Below are positions 52,417-61,022 of a stretch of DNA of 64,000 bases, one piece after another. How positions within the stretch are numbered: the stretch's first letter is position 1; the number at the start of each line of letters is the position of its first letter. The DNA is from Gemmatimonadaceae bacterium (GTDB lineage Bacteria; Gemmatimonadota; Gemmatimonadetes; Gemmatimonadales; Gemmatimonadaceae): the NCBI GenBank assembly GCA_016720905.1, contig JADKJT010000009.1, forward strand, positions 142,641 through 206,640. Direction: 5' to 3'. Both the position numbers and the translations under genes were made by a program. Below the pieces are notes generated by a model. It searched no databases and was not told the origin of the DNA. It saw only the letters and a list, made by a program, of their open reading frames with translations.

Positions 52417-52944
52417 ATGCACGGGTCGCTCTCCTATCCCATTGGCGAACACACGCCACAGGCGTCCTACTCGGCCGCCGAGCGCACGGCGCTGATCGCA
52501 CGTCTGGCGGCGCAGCCGGCCGCGTTGGCGGCTGCGTTGAGCGGGCTGAACGAGCCGGCATTGGCGCGGGCCTATCGGCCCGGGGGGTGGACGGTGCGTC
52601 AACTGGTTCACCATGTCGCTGACAGTCACATCAACATGTTTCTTCGCGTGAAGTTCGCCCTGTCAGACGACGAGCCCACCATCAAGCCGTACGATCAGGA
52701 TCGCTGGGTGCAGCAGGGCGATGTGGCCGCCGTCGCGCCGATGGTGTCGGTGGCGTTGCTGGCCTCACTGCACGAACGCCTCGTGGCGCTGCTGCAGTCG
52801 CTCTCGCCGGAGCAGTTTGCGCGCGGACTGATTCACCCAGAGAACGGCCGCATGAGCATTGAACAGGTGCTCGCGCTGTACGCCTGGCACGGCGATCACC
52901 ACGTCGCGCATATCCGGGCCTTTCGGGAGCGCGAGGGGCTGTAG
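52417..52944 (+). CDS. YfiT/DinB-type metal-dependent transferase (bacillithiol-transferase fold)
   Basis: 175 residues with GAGGAG before the ATG. DinB bundle. Metal-binding His: H65/H66 in LVHHVADSH, H158, H161/H162 and H165 in YAWHGDHHVAHI. The N-terminal RPGGWTVRQLVHHVADSHIN is the specific YfiT block. Relatives transfer bacillithiol or other thiols; most Gemmatimonadota lack bacillithiol, so the thiol partner is unclear. Convergent with the propeller lipoprotein, 7 bases between stops. Confidence 0.88.
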   Translation: MHGSLSYPIGEHTPQASYSAAERTALIARLAAQPAALAAALSGLNEPALARAYRPGGWTVRQLVHHVADSHINMFLRVKFALSDDEPTIKPYDQDRWVQQGDVAAVAPMVSVALLASLHERLVALLQSLSPEQFARGLIHPENGRMSIEQVLALYAWHGDHHVAHIRAFREREGL

Positions 52945-52951
52945 GGCGGCG

Positions 52952-54996
52952 CTACGGCTGCCCTTCAAAAATCCGCGCCGCTTCTCCCACGGCGGCCAGT
53001 TGGGCCGTGCCGCCAATGCCGAATAGCGCGTAGATAATGCGCGTGGCCGGTGTGGACAGATTGCGCCACGACTGCCCGTCGAAGCGCAAGACGGTACCGC
53101 TGTCACCCGCCGCATAGATCTCGGTGGGACCGCGCCCCAGAGCGCGCGCAGATCGCGCGCGGTGGGCACCGATTGCGGGGTCCATCGCACACCATCGTAG
53201 CGCAGAATGGTGCCGCCATCACCGGCGATGAACACGTCACTGGCGCCCGTGCCCCATACGGCACGCAATCGCTTGGTGTTCGCCACCGGCACGCTCACCG
53301 AACTCCATCGGCCGCCATCGAACCGCAGCACCACACCCGAGTCGCCCACGACATACACATTGGCCGGATCACTCCCCCACACGGCCCGCAGGAATTGCGG
53401 CGTGCCGCTGGATTGCGGCGCCCACGCGCCGCCGCTGGCACGCAGGATCGTTCCACGCTCACCCACGATGACGGACTGTCCGGGGCCACCGCTCCAGATG
53501 GCCCGCAGCAGCAGCGTGGTGGGCGAGGTTTGTTTGCGCCACGACGTGCCATCGTAGCGTACGATCGAGCCGGTATCGCCAACGGCGATGATGTCGTTGG
53601 CGCTGCTGCCGCTGATGCCGTAGAAATCGTTGGTGCCGGGCACGGGCTCGGTGCGCCATGCGGTGCCGTCGCGCTTGAAAATCGCGCCACCCAGACCCAC
53701 GGCGAACATCGGTCCCGCTGGGGCGCCCCACACCGACAGCAACGCGGGATCAGACACTTCGGTGGTTCCCACGGCCGCCGCGCCGACTCCGCGAACGGTC
53801 ACCACGGTTCCCCACCACGCCCCGATGCGCAACGAGCCATCGGCGCGCGTGGTAATGGCGCGCAGATTCTGGCCCGTCCCGATATCGAGGGCGCGCCAGA
53901 CGGTGCCGTCAAAGTGATAACAGGCGCCGGTATTGCCCACGGCATAAATGTCGTTGAACGCGCGCCCCCGCATGGCGAAGAGATTCGCGAAACCCGGCGT
54001 GGTCATCGGGGTCCACGTCACGCCGTCAAATCGCAAGACGGTGCCACTGGTCCCGATGGCAAACACATTGCCGGCGCTCGTGCCCCACACATCGAACAGC
54101 GCATTGGCGGAAGGCACCGTCATGCGTCGCCAGTTCTGCCCGTCGTAGCGCAGGATCACGCCGTTGTTGCCCACCACAAACAGGGCACTGCTGTTCGCAC
54201 CCCAGATGCCCCATAGGTCGTCCGTGACTGGCGTGCCTTGGGCAGACCAGCGGGTGCCGTCCCAACGCAGGATGGTGCCACGATCGCCCGCCGCATACAC
54301 CTCGTTGGCGGACAGCCCCCACACCTCCAACAGCGTCGTCGTCGTGCCGCTGACGAACGGCTGAAAGGTCGTGCCGTCTCCGTGCAAAATCAGTCCGTTG
54401 GTGCCGACGATCCAGATGTCGTTCGGCGCGGATCCCCAGACACCAACCAACGTCTCCACCGTGTTGTACGACACGAGCTCCCATGGACCATCGTTGCGCG
54501 AGCGCATGATGGTGCCGTTTTGCCCCACACCATACGTGGTGCCCTGACCGTCATCCCAGATACCGAGGAGTGTGTTATCGGTCAGCCCTGCGCGGGCGAC
54601 ACGCCATTGTTGCACCCCCGGCGCCACGGCCGTCACGCCGAGTTGCACCACGGCGGACAGCGTTCCCGCGGCGACGGTGATGCGCGCCTGACCGGGGGCC
54701 ACCGTACGAACAAGACCGCGGGCGTCCACCGTGGCCACGGCGGGCGCGTCCGAGCGCCACGTTACCGTGGGATTTGCCAGCAAGACTCCGCCCGAGTCGC
54801 GCGCCTCAAGCGCAATCGCCTGCTCCTGACCGGCTTGCAGGAACAGCGCGGCGGGCACCGTGGCCAGACTGGCGATGCCGCCCGTTGGTGACGGTGGCGT
54901 GGGCTCGGACGCGCTGCGATCGCACGACGAGAGCAGCACCGCAACCATCAGGAGCGCCAAAGTCCGTGGGCGGCGGGGCAAACGGGTGACGTACAT
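52952..54996 (-). CDS. propeller-repeat lipoprotein with a 1-base frameshift near its 3' end
   Basis: From ATG 54996: signal with lipobox VLLSSC, then BIG2/Ig-like domain (about 35-115), then about ten tandem propeller units of about 45 residues built on ...L.AVWG....DVY.VGD.G.ILR.DG..W. The frame breaks after LRALWG: only a single extra G in the G4 run opposite 53136-53139 restores RGPTEIYAAGDSGTVLRFDGQSW and continues to TAG 52954-52952. I annotate the repaired gene (about 681 residues). Without repair the product would read on into antisense of the YfiT gene. Either a sequencing error in a homopolymer or a true late frameshift. Confidence 0.7.
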
Positions 54997-55057
54997 GGAG
55001 CGGAGGCTAGCCGAACAGGGGCGTGCCGCGCAACGGCCGACGTCGTAGCTTTCTCTC

Positions 55058-57061
55058 ATGACTCGTCCATACCCCGTACATCCCAATCCGATTGCTCGTG
55101 CCGCAGCGATCATGGCGATTGTCCATGTCGCACTGGCCAGCCGGTCGGCGTCGCACGCGTCCGCACAGGGTGCCGCCGCGCCGCGCGCCGCTCCGGCCAC
55201 GCCCGGCGCCGACGTGTTTCTCGTGCCGCTCTCGATGAGTGGCGGTCTGCTGAAAGTTGGCGTGCCGGCCAACCTCACACGGCGCGACGGCTACGACAAT
55301 CAGGCCTCGTTCGCACTCTCGTCGCGGGAGTTGTACTACACCTCCAATCGCGGCGACGGACAGACGGACATCTATCGCTACGACTTCAATTCCGGATTGG
55401 CCACGCCGGCACGTCTCACCAAACCCGAAAGCGAGTATTCGGCTTTCCCAATTGACGGCGGCAAAGCGCTGGCGGTCATTCGGGTGGAAGCCGACTCCGC
55501 GCAGCGACTCTGGCGCCTGCCACTGGACGCGTCGGAACCATCGGTGCTGTTCCCCGATCTCAAACCCGTTGGGTACTTCGCGCAGGCCGATGACTCGACG
55601 TGGGCCATGTTCGTGCTGGGCACGCCCAGCACGCTGCAGGTCGCCAAGGTCGGCCGCCCGGGCAGCACGATTGTGGCGCGCAACATTGGTCGATCACTGC
55701 ACAAGATTCCCGGCACCAAGCACGTGAGTTTTGTCCAGAAGGGGGCGGACGGCTGGTTCGTGATGGAACTCGATCCGGCCACCCAGCGCATCGACACGCT
55801 GGTGCGCACGCTGCCGCGGGCGGAGGACATGGCGTGGGTGGACAGCACCACGATGGTGATGGGGCAGGGAACGAAGCTGTTCACGTGGCGTCGCGGGACG
55901 GCGACGTGGACCGAAGCGGCGGATTTTTCGTTCGCGCACTTGAGCGGCATCACGCGCGTGGCCGTCAGTCCAAACCGTCAGTTGCTGGCGCTGGTGGCCG
56001 ACGTCGTGCCGCGCGCGGCAACGACGGCCGCGCGCGCGGTATTCTCGGATCGCTTCTCCGCGGCAACGATTGCCAAACAGGTTGGGATTCTCGCGGCCGA
56101 CTCGATGGAAGGGCGTCGCACCGGCTCACGCGGTGGTGACCGCGCGGCCACGTGGATTGCCGCGCAGTTCAAGGCGGCCGGTCTTGTGCCTGCCGGCGAT
56201 TCGGGCGGATATCTCCAGCAGATTCCGCTGCAGGCCATGGTACCCGCACCGGCAATGCCAGGGTCCGGCGCAGGCGCGCCCATGCCATCGCAACCGCGAC
56301 TCGGTGCCGTGGCGTCGTGGGCGCAGTGGGACTCACTCCCACCGGCCAATCGGCTGCGGTCGGCGAACGTCGTCGGGATCATTCAAGGCGCAGATCCCGC
56401 GTTGCGCGACGAGGTGGTGCTGGTGACGGCGCACTACGATCACATCGGGTTTGGTCGCGCGGTCGATGGCGATTCGATCAACAACGGCGCCGACGATGAT
56501 GCGTCAGGCGTGGTCGCCGTGATCGAAATGGCCAAGGCGCTGCGTCAGGGACCGCGCCCCAAGCGCACCATCGTGTTCATGGCCATCACAGGCGAAGAAG
56601 TGGGCGGCTTTGGCACCCGATGGTACATCGGGCATCCGGCGCGGCCGCTGGACAAGACCGTCGTGGACCTGAATGTCGAGATGATTGCGCACGCCGATTC
56701 GCTGGCCGGCGGGTTTGGCAAGGCATGGCTGACCGGTTATGAGCGTTCCACCATGGGCGACTTGCTAGCGGACAACGGCATTCGGCTGGTGCCCGACCCG
56801 CGACCGACCCAGAACTTCTTCGGACGCAGCGACAATGTGGCCTTCGCGCGCATCGGCATTCCTGCCCATTCGTTGTCGTCGTTCAATCTGGTGACGCCGT
56901 ATCACCATCCGAAGGATGAACCAGCCACGATTGACGCGCCGCACATGGCGCAGGTGATCAGCGCGACGTCGCGTGCCCTGCGCTTGCTGGCTGACGGGCT
57001 GCGCCCAGAGTGGCATCCCGGCGGCAAGCCGGAAGCCCCGGCCCCTCGTCCGCCGCGCTGA
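55058..57061 (+). CDS. M28 family zinc peptidase with N-terminal propeller
   Basis: 667 residues, signal peptide near ASAQG. Residues about 50-320 are a TolB-like propeller (YTSNRGDGQTDIYRYDF, VSPNRQLLALVADV). The M28 domain starts about 335. Metal site: H459 in TAHYDHIGF, Asp of NNGADDDASG, E513/E514 in TGEEVGG, E541 in NVEMIA where many relatives have Asp, H616/H617 in YHHPKDEP. The C-terminus is Pro-rich (PEAPAPRPPR). Different from the M28 gene at 35949 in having a propeller rather than a PA insertion. Divergent from the propeller lipoprotein. Confidence 0.9.
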   Translation: MTRPYPVHPNPIARAAAIMAIVHVALASRSASHASAQGAAAPRAAPATPGADVFLVPLSMSGGLLKVGVPANLTRRDGYDNQASFALSSRELYYTSNRGDGQTDIYRYDFNSGLATPARLTKPESEYSAFPIDGGKALAVIRVEADSAQRLWRLPLDASEPSVLFPDLKPVGYFAQADDSTWAMFVLGTPSTLQVAKVGRPGSTIVARNIGRSLHKIPGTKHVSFVQKGADGWFVMELDPATQRIDTLVRTLPRAEDMAWVDSTTMVMGQGTKLFTWRRGTATWTEAADFSFAHLSGITRVAVSPNRQLLALVADVVPRAATTAARAVFSDRFSAATIAKQVGILAADSMEGRRTGSRGGDRAATWIAAQFKAAGLVPAGDSGGYLQQIPLQAMVPAPAMPGSGAGAPMPSQPRLGAVASWAQWDSLPPANRLRSANVVGIIQGADPALRDEVVLVTAHYDHIGFGRAVDGDSINNGADDDASGVVAVIEMAKALRQGPRPKRTIVFMAITGEEVGGFGTRWYIGHPARPLDKTVVDLNVEMIAHADSLAGGFGKAWLTGYERSTMGDLLADNGIRLVPDPRPTQNFFGRSDNVAFARIGIPAHSLSSFNLVTPYHHPKDEPATIDAPHMAQVISATSRALRLLADGLRPEWHPGGKPEAPAPRPPR

Positions 57062-57157
57062 TCGCGGCGACACAGCGTGAACGAATGCGCCGGCCAGTCG
57101 TCCAACAGTGGGGTACGCACTCCGGGCAGTCATTCGAACCTCACCAGCGGGAGCACG

Positions 57158-57814
57158 ATGCGTGACGTGAAGCAGATCGTATCGAAAGTGTGGCGCGCCG
57201 CGCTGGTCGCGGCGGTGCTCACATCATGCGGCGGTGGCGATAGTCCGGTGACCCCACCCGTCGTGGCCGGCGTGCTCGCCACCGTGGTCGCCAGCACGGT
57301 CGATTCGCCGCTGGAAATCGGACAGGGGACGCAGGCGACCGTCGTGGGGCGCGATGGACTGGGCGGTGCCGTGGCGCTGGGATCACGCGCGGTGACGTGG
57401 AGCAGCAGCGGCCCGGGCATTGCCACCATTACGAACAACGGCATCGTGGCTGGTATTGGCGTCGGCAGCGTCACACTCACCGTGAATGTGCAGGACGGGA
57501 ACACCGTGCGCTCGGCCACCACCACATTGGTGGTGACGGCCATCGCCGACGCGCCGCTCACCGCCGACGTGTCGATGGCACCGCAGCTGTTCATCCCGTC
57601 GCAAACGGTGGTCAAACTTGGCGGCACGGTGCGCTTTCAGTTCACCCCCATCGATCACAACGTGATCTGGAGTCCGCGCCTGCCCGGATCCCCGTCGGAC
57701 ATTCTGGTCACCACGAACGCGCTGGTGAGCCGCACGTTTCCGACGGTCGGTGTGTATCCGTTTGACTGTACGGTGCACCCGGGGATGAGTGGGAGAATCA
57801 TCGTGTCGCCGTAG
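57158..57814 (+). CDS. cupredoxin-domain lipoprotein with Ig-like (BIG2) domain
   Basis: 218 residues from ATG 57158, preceded by GGGAG; the open frame reaches back to 57077. Lipoprotein signal ends LTSC (Cys24). BIG2 domain at about 40-130 (AVTWSSSGPGIATITNNGIVAGIGVGS). Residues 140-218 are a cupredoxin with type-1 copper ligands H167 (FTPIDHNVIW), C204, H207 and M210 (PFDCTVHPGM). Likely a periplasmic or outer-membrane electron carrier; partner not in the window. The TAG at 57812-57814 is directly joined to the heptamer hairpin. Confidence 0.85.
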   Translation: MRDVKQIVSKVWRAALVAAVLTSCGGGDSPVTPPVVAGVLATVVASTVDSPLEIGQGTQATVVGRDGLGGAVALGSRAVTWSSSGPGIATITNNGIVAGIGVGSVTLTVNVQDGNTVRSATTTLVVTAIADAPLTADVSMAPQLFIPSQTVVKLGGTVRFQFTPIDHNVIWSPRLPGSPSDILVTTNALVSRTFPTVGVYPFDCTVHPGMSGRIIVSP

Positions 57815-57897
57815 GAGACGGGAGACGGGAGAATGAAGACGGGAGACATCCAGATGGCTGGGCGTCTCCCGTCTTCATTCTCCCGTCTCCCGTCTTC
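57814..57897. repeat. GGAGACG heptamer hairpin with perfect 31-base stem
   Basis: Left arm 57817-57847, loop of 16 bases, right arm 57864-57894, all 31 pairs exact. Five units on each side: GGAGACG, GGAGACG, GGAGAAT, GAAGACG, GGAGACA with mirrored copies, including the irregular unit GGAGAAT, so both arms share the same deviations. Starts at the last base of one TAG and ends five bases from the other gene's TAG; likely a bidirectional terminator. Confidence 0.9.
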
Positions 57898-57901
57898 AAG
57901 A

Positions 57902-59209
57902 CTACGGCTTCGTCACGCCCCGATTGCGCGGTGTATAGTCCGGAAATACCGTCGACAGATTCGAGTTGCCCAGTCGATTCTGCACGATCTCCGCCAGGAT
58001 ATCGCGGTGGTCCATGGTGACGCGCAGATCCTGACCCGACTCGAGATTCTCGCGCGCCAGTCCCGGCCAGCGGTCTGTCAGCACGCGTCCGCCATTGATC
58101 TTCTTGCCCATCGCGAAGGCCACGTTGCCGCGGCCATGGTCCGTGCCTTTGTCGCCATTCTCGCGGGCGTTGCGACCGAACTCGGAGATCACCACCACCG
58201 TGACTCCGTTGGCGGTCGTGCCCTGGATCACGTCGGCATAGAACGCGGCCAGTGACGACGACAATTCCAGCATGCGGTTGTGCATCCCCTGACCGTCGAC
58301 CCCGGGGATGTTGCCCTGCAACGTGTGCGTATCCCATCCCCCCAGAAAGGCATGGATGGCCTCCACGCCGACATCGGCCTTGATCAACGCGGCCGAGGAC
58401 TTGAGCGAATTGCCGAAACCGGTGTTGGGGTACACCGCGCCGTTTTGCGTGGTGTATCCGCTGAAGTTGATGGTCTGCAGCAACGCGATGGTATTGGTCG
58501 TGTCCAGCGCGTTGGCACTCACCGGATCAATCGTCTGCGCGTAGTTGGCCGCCAGAAACTGGGTCCGGGCGTTGGCGGTGGTGCTGCTGCCATCGATACG
58601 GAAGTTGGCCGGATTGGAAATCGGCAACGTCTTGGGACCACCCACCAGCGTGGTCGGCAGGCCGCTGGTCAGTCCCAGCGCGCGGAGCGGCGCCGACGAA
58701 CGCAGCGGCGTGACCGTCGCCAGATGTCGACCCAGCCAGCCGGTGGACAGATTCAGGTCTTGTGGCTTGCCCACTTCGATGTAGCGCTGGGCGTCGAAAT
58801 GCGAGCGCGAGGTGTCCACCGATCCCGTGGCGTGCGCGACCAGCAGATCGCCCGCCGTGTAGGCCGGCATCAGCGGTGCCATGCCGGGCGAGAAGCCGAA
58901 GAAGTTGTCGAGCGCCACGGCCTTGGGGCCGCTGCCGGCGGCGTCGGGGCGGGCCACGGCGATGTTCGGACGACCCGTGTAGTAGTCCGGATCACCAAAC
59001 GGCACCACCAACGACATGCCGTCGGTGCCTCCGCTGAGGAACACGGAGATGATGATGTCGCGTGTGGAGGATGACTGCGCCAGCACCACATTCGGCAGCC
59101 ACGACGGTACCAGTGCGGCAATACCGAACCCCGCGCCTCGTATCAGGAAGTCGCGGCGAGCCAGCGAGCGGTACTCTGAACACCCGGTATCCAGCGTGTC
59201 GTCATGCAT
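57902..59209 (-). CDS. DUF1501 domain protein (Tat-exported)
   Basis: 435 residues. Twin-arginine leader ARRDFLIRGAGFGIAALV. The fold is the sulfatase/alkaline-phosphatase-like DUF1501 type: SVFLSGGTDGMSLVVPFGD, HATGSVDTSRSHFDAQRYIEV, WDTHTLQGN, VVVISEFGRNARENGDKGTDHG. Family members are abundant in Planctomycetota and Gemmatimonadota and are almost always encoded after a DUF1800 protein, as here (60 bases). Function is undetermined; hypothesised in extracellular polymer or sulfatase-type chemistry. Confidence 0.92.
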   Translation of the reverse strand: MHDDTLDTGCSEYRSLARRDFLIRGAGFGIAALVPSWLPNVVLAQSSSTRDIIISVFLSGGTDGMSLVVPFGDPDYYTGRPNIAVARPDAAGSGPKAVALDNFFGFSPGMAPLMPAYTAGDLLVAHATGSVDTSRSHFDAQRYIEVGKPQDLNLSTGWLGRHLATVTPLRSSAPLRALGLTSGLPTTLVGGPKTLPISNPANFRIDGSSTTANARTQFLAANYAQTIDPVSANALDTTNTIALLQTINFSGYTTQNGAVYPNTGFGNSLKSSAALIKADVGVEAIHAFLGGWDTHTLQGNIPGVDGQGMHNRMLELSSSLAAFYADVIQGTTANGVTVVVISEFGRNARENGDKGTDHGRGNVAFAMGKKINGGRVLTDRWPGLARENLESGQDLRVTMDHRDILAEIVQNRLGNSNLSTVFPDYTPRNRGVTKP

Positions 59210-59269
59210 GCGTGAGAATCCTGATCAGACGTGGCCGGCGAACGCGCATTGGGAAGGGCACCCGAAAAC

Positions 59270-60835
59270 TCAGTACCACTGGAACTGATGACTGCTGGCG
59301 GCCAGCGCGATGGTCTCGCGCACCCGCGTGTCGGTGTACGTGCCGCCACGCAGGTACGCCAACAGCGAAGTCTTGAGCGAGGCCGGCATTTCGTTGCCGA
59401 ACAGGCGCACGGCGATCTGGTTGACCACGCCGTCGGCCGTATCCTGCGGGGTCCGGAAGATCGCGGTCGAATTCAGGCGCACGTTGGTGGCCGAATTCTG
59501 TGTGGAGATGTAGTTGGCCCAGTTCCAGCGCTGCGACGTGAGTCCGCTCCACCAGCTGATGCGATCGGGATACCCGTCCGGCTGTTCCCAGTAGAATGGC
59601 GACATGTCCATCGCGTCGAGTCGCTGACGCGTCGACCGGATGTTGGTGACTTCGATGGCCATGGCGCGCAACGACGACACCATCAGGTGAAACGGTCGCT
59701 TGTACTTGGCCGGCGACGCCATGAGGTTGGTGCCGGTCAGGATCGTGCGAATCATCGCCTTGATGTCGCCACCAGTGGCCAGATACGCCGCGGCGGTGGC
59801 GTCTACCACGGCCGCCGATGGTTCATGCGCCAGCAGCCAGCGCGCCATCTTCGTGGCGATATAGCGCGCGGTGTTGGGATGGTTCACCAGCATCGTGATC
59901 GCCAAATCGCCTTCGGACTTGAACTGCGCGGCGGTGGCATTCGACGGCATGGCCGGGAAATCCACGCCCAGGAACGTCTTGGCCGTGAAGTCGTGGAAGC
60001 TGCGGTTGAACGCAAACACCCCGTTGCCGTCGTAGCTCCACCCCGTCAGAATGCGCGACAATTGCGCCACGTCGTTCTGGGTATAGCCCCCGTCCACGCC
60101 CAGCGTGTGGAGCTCCATGATCTCGCGCGCGTAGTTCTGGTTGGGCGTCGGCTTGCGGCTGCTGGCCTGATCGAGATACCCCAGCATCGCGGCGCTTTCG
60201 GCCGACGCGCGCAACATGTCCGGGAATTTTCCCAGCGCGTGTTGCCGGATCACCGTGCGATCATCCGCCGCTTTCAGGTAGCCGATCTTGTCGTACAGCG
60301 AGTTGAAATGATCGGTCCAGAATTCGACCATTCGCTCCTTCAGCTGCCGTTTTGAAAACATCGCGCGAAACACCGCCGCGTCGGCCAGCTGGTTGTACAC
60401 TTCGCCGCCATCAGCCGTCTTGAGCTGCGCCGACGTCTGCGACAGCAAGGGGAAACGGGCCGCGACCAGCGCGTCCACGGCACTGTCATCGATCGCCGAG
60501 AAGTTCAACTGATAGTTGAGATACCCGGCAAACCCTTTCTGGCGCGCCAGGGCGACCTCACCCGGCTCAAGCCCCATCGTGATGCGACGCACCAGTCGCA
60601 GCACCGGGTCTTTCCAGTCAGCGGACGCATTAGGCTTGGCTCCCACGGGCAGCGGCTTGGCAACCGGCTTGCCGCGCGGGCGACCCGTTTGCGCGTCGAT
60701 CGCGGCACTGGCGGCCAAGGTGGCAACCGCGCTGGCACCCATCGCGAAGAACCGACGACGGCTTGGTGCCACTGGCTCAGATTCGTCGACAACAACCTCG
60801 TGGTCCGGCAAATCGGCGTCCGGAAGCGTGGGCAT
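59270..60835 (-). CDS. DUF1800 domain protein (Tat-exported)
   Basis: 521 residues from ATG 60835, preceded by GGTGA at 5 bases (open frame runs to 61096 but is not coding-like). Tat leader RRRFFAMGASAVATLAA. Diagnostic DUF1800 blocks: VLRLVRRITMGLEPGEVALARQ, LKERMVEFWTDHFNSLYDK, QNYAREIMELHTLGVDGGYTQNDV, RILTGWSY and WNWANY. The family has an unknown role and is nearly always paired with DUF1501, here directly downstream. A TTGACA box lies at 60904-60899 on the minus strand, but no spacing-correct -10. Confidence 0.92.
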   Translation of the reverse strand: MPTLPDADLPDHEVVVDESEPVAPSRRRFFAMGASAVATLAASAAIDAQTGRPRGKPVAKPLPVGAKPNASADWKDPVLRLVRRITMGLEPGEVALARQKGFAGYLNYQLNFSAIDDSAVDALVAARFPLLSQTSAQLKTADGGEVYNQLADAAVFRAMFSKRQLKERMVEFWTDHFNSLYDKIGYLKAADDRTVIRQHALGKFPDMLRASAESAAMLGYLDQASSRKPTPNQNYAREIMELHTLGVDGGYTQNDVAQLSRILTGWSYDGNGVFAFNRSFHDFTAKTFLGVDFPAMPSNATAAQFKSEGDLAITMLVNHPNTARYIATKMARWLLAHEPSAAVVDATAAAYLATGGDIKAMIRTILTGTNLMASPAKYKRPFHLMVSSLRAMAIEVTNIRSTRQRLDAMDMSPFYWEQPDGYPDRISWWSGLTSQRWNWANYISTQNSATNVRLNSTAIFRTPQDTADGVVNQIAVRLFGNEMPASLKTSLLAYLRGGTYTDTRVRETIALAASSHQFQWY

Positions 60836-61022
60836 GAAAATCACCGGTAGTTTTATGGACGAACACCTGCGGTATACGCTCGGACACTGGTCGAATTCTG
60901 TCAACCGTGCCGATGTATCAAAGCCAAAAGGGGGCGGTATGGACTCGCAGTCTGTGACACAAACGCCGACCCGGTGACGCGAACAGCCTACCCTTCCGCA
61001 TCGATCTGCGCCGTGAGACGCG

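Noticed and set aside
53050..54216. 388-codon + strand frame opposite the propeller lipoprotein
   Set aside because: Mirrors a repetitive gene, so its own repeats are antisense of the propeller units.
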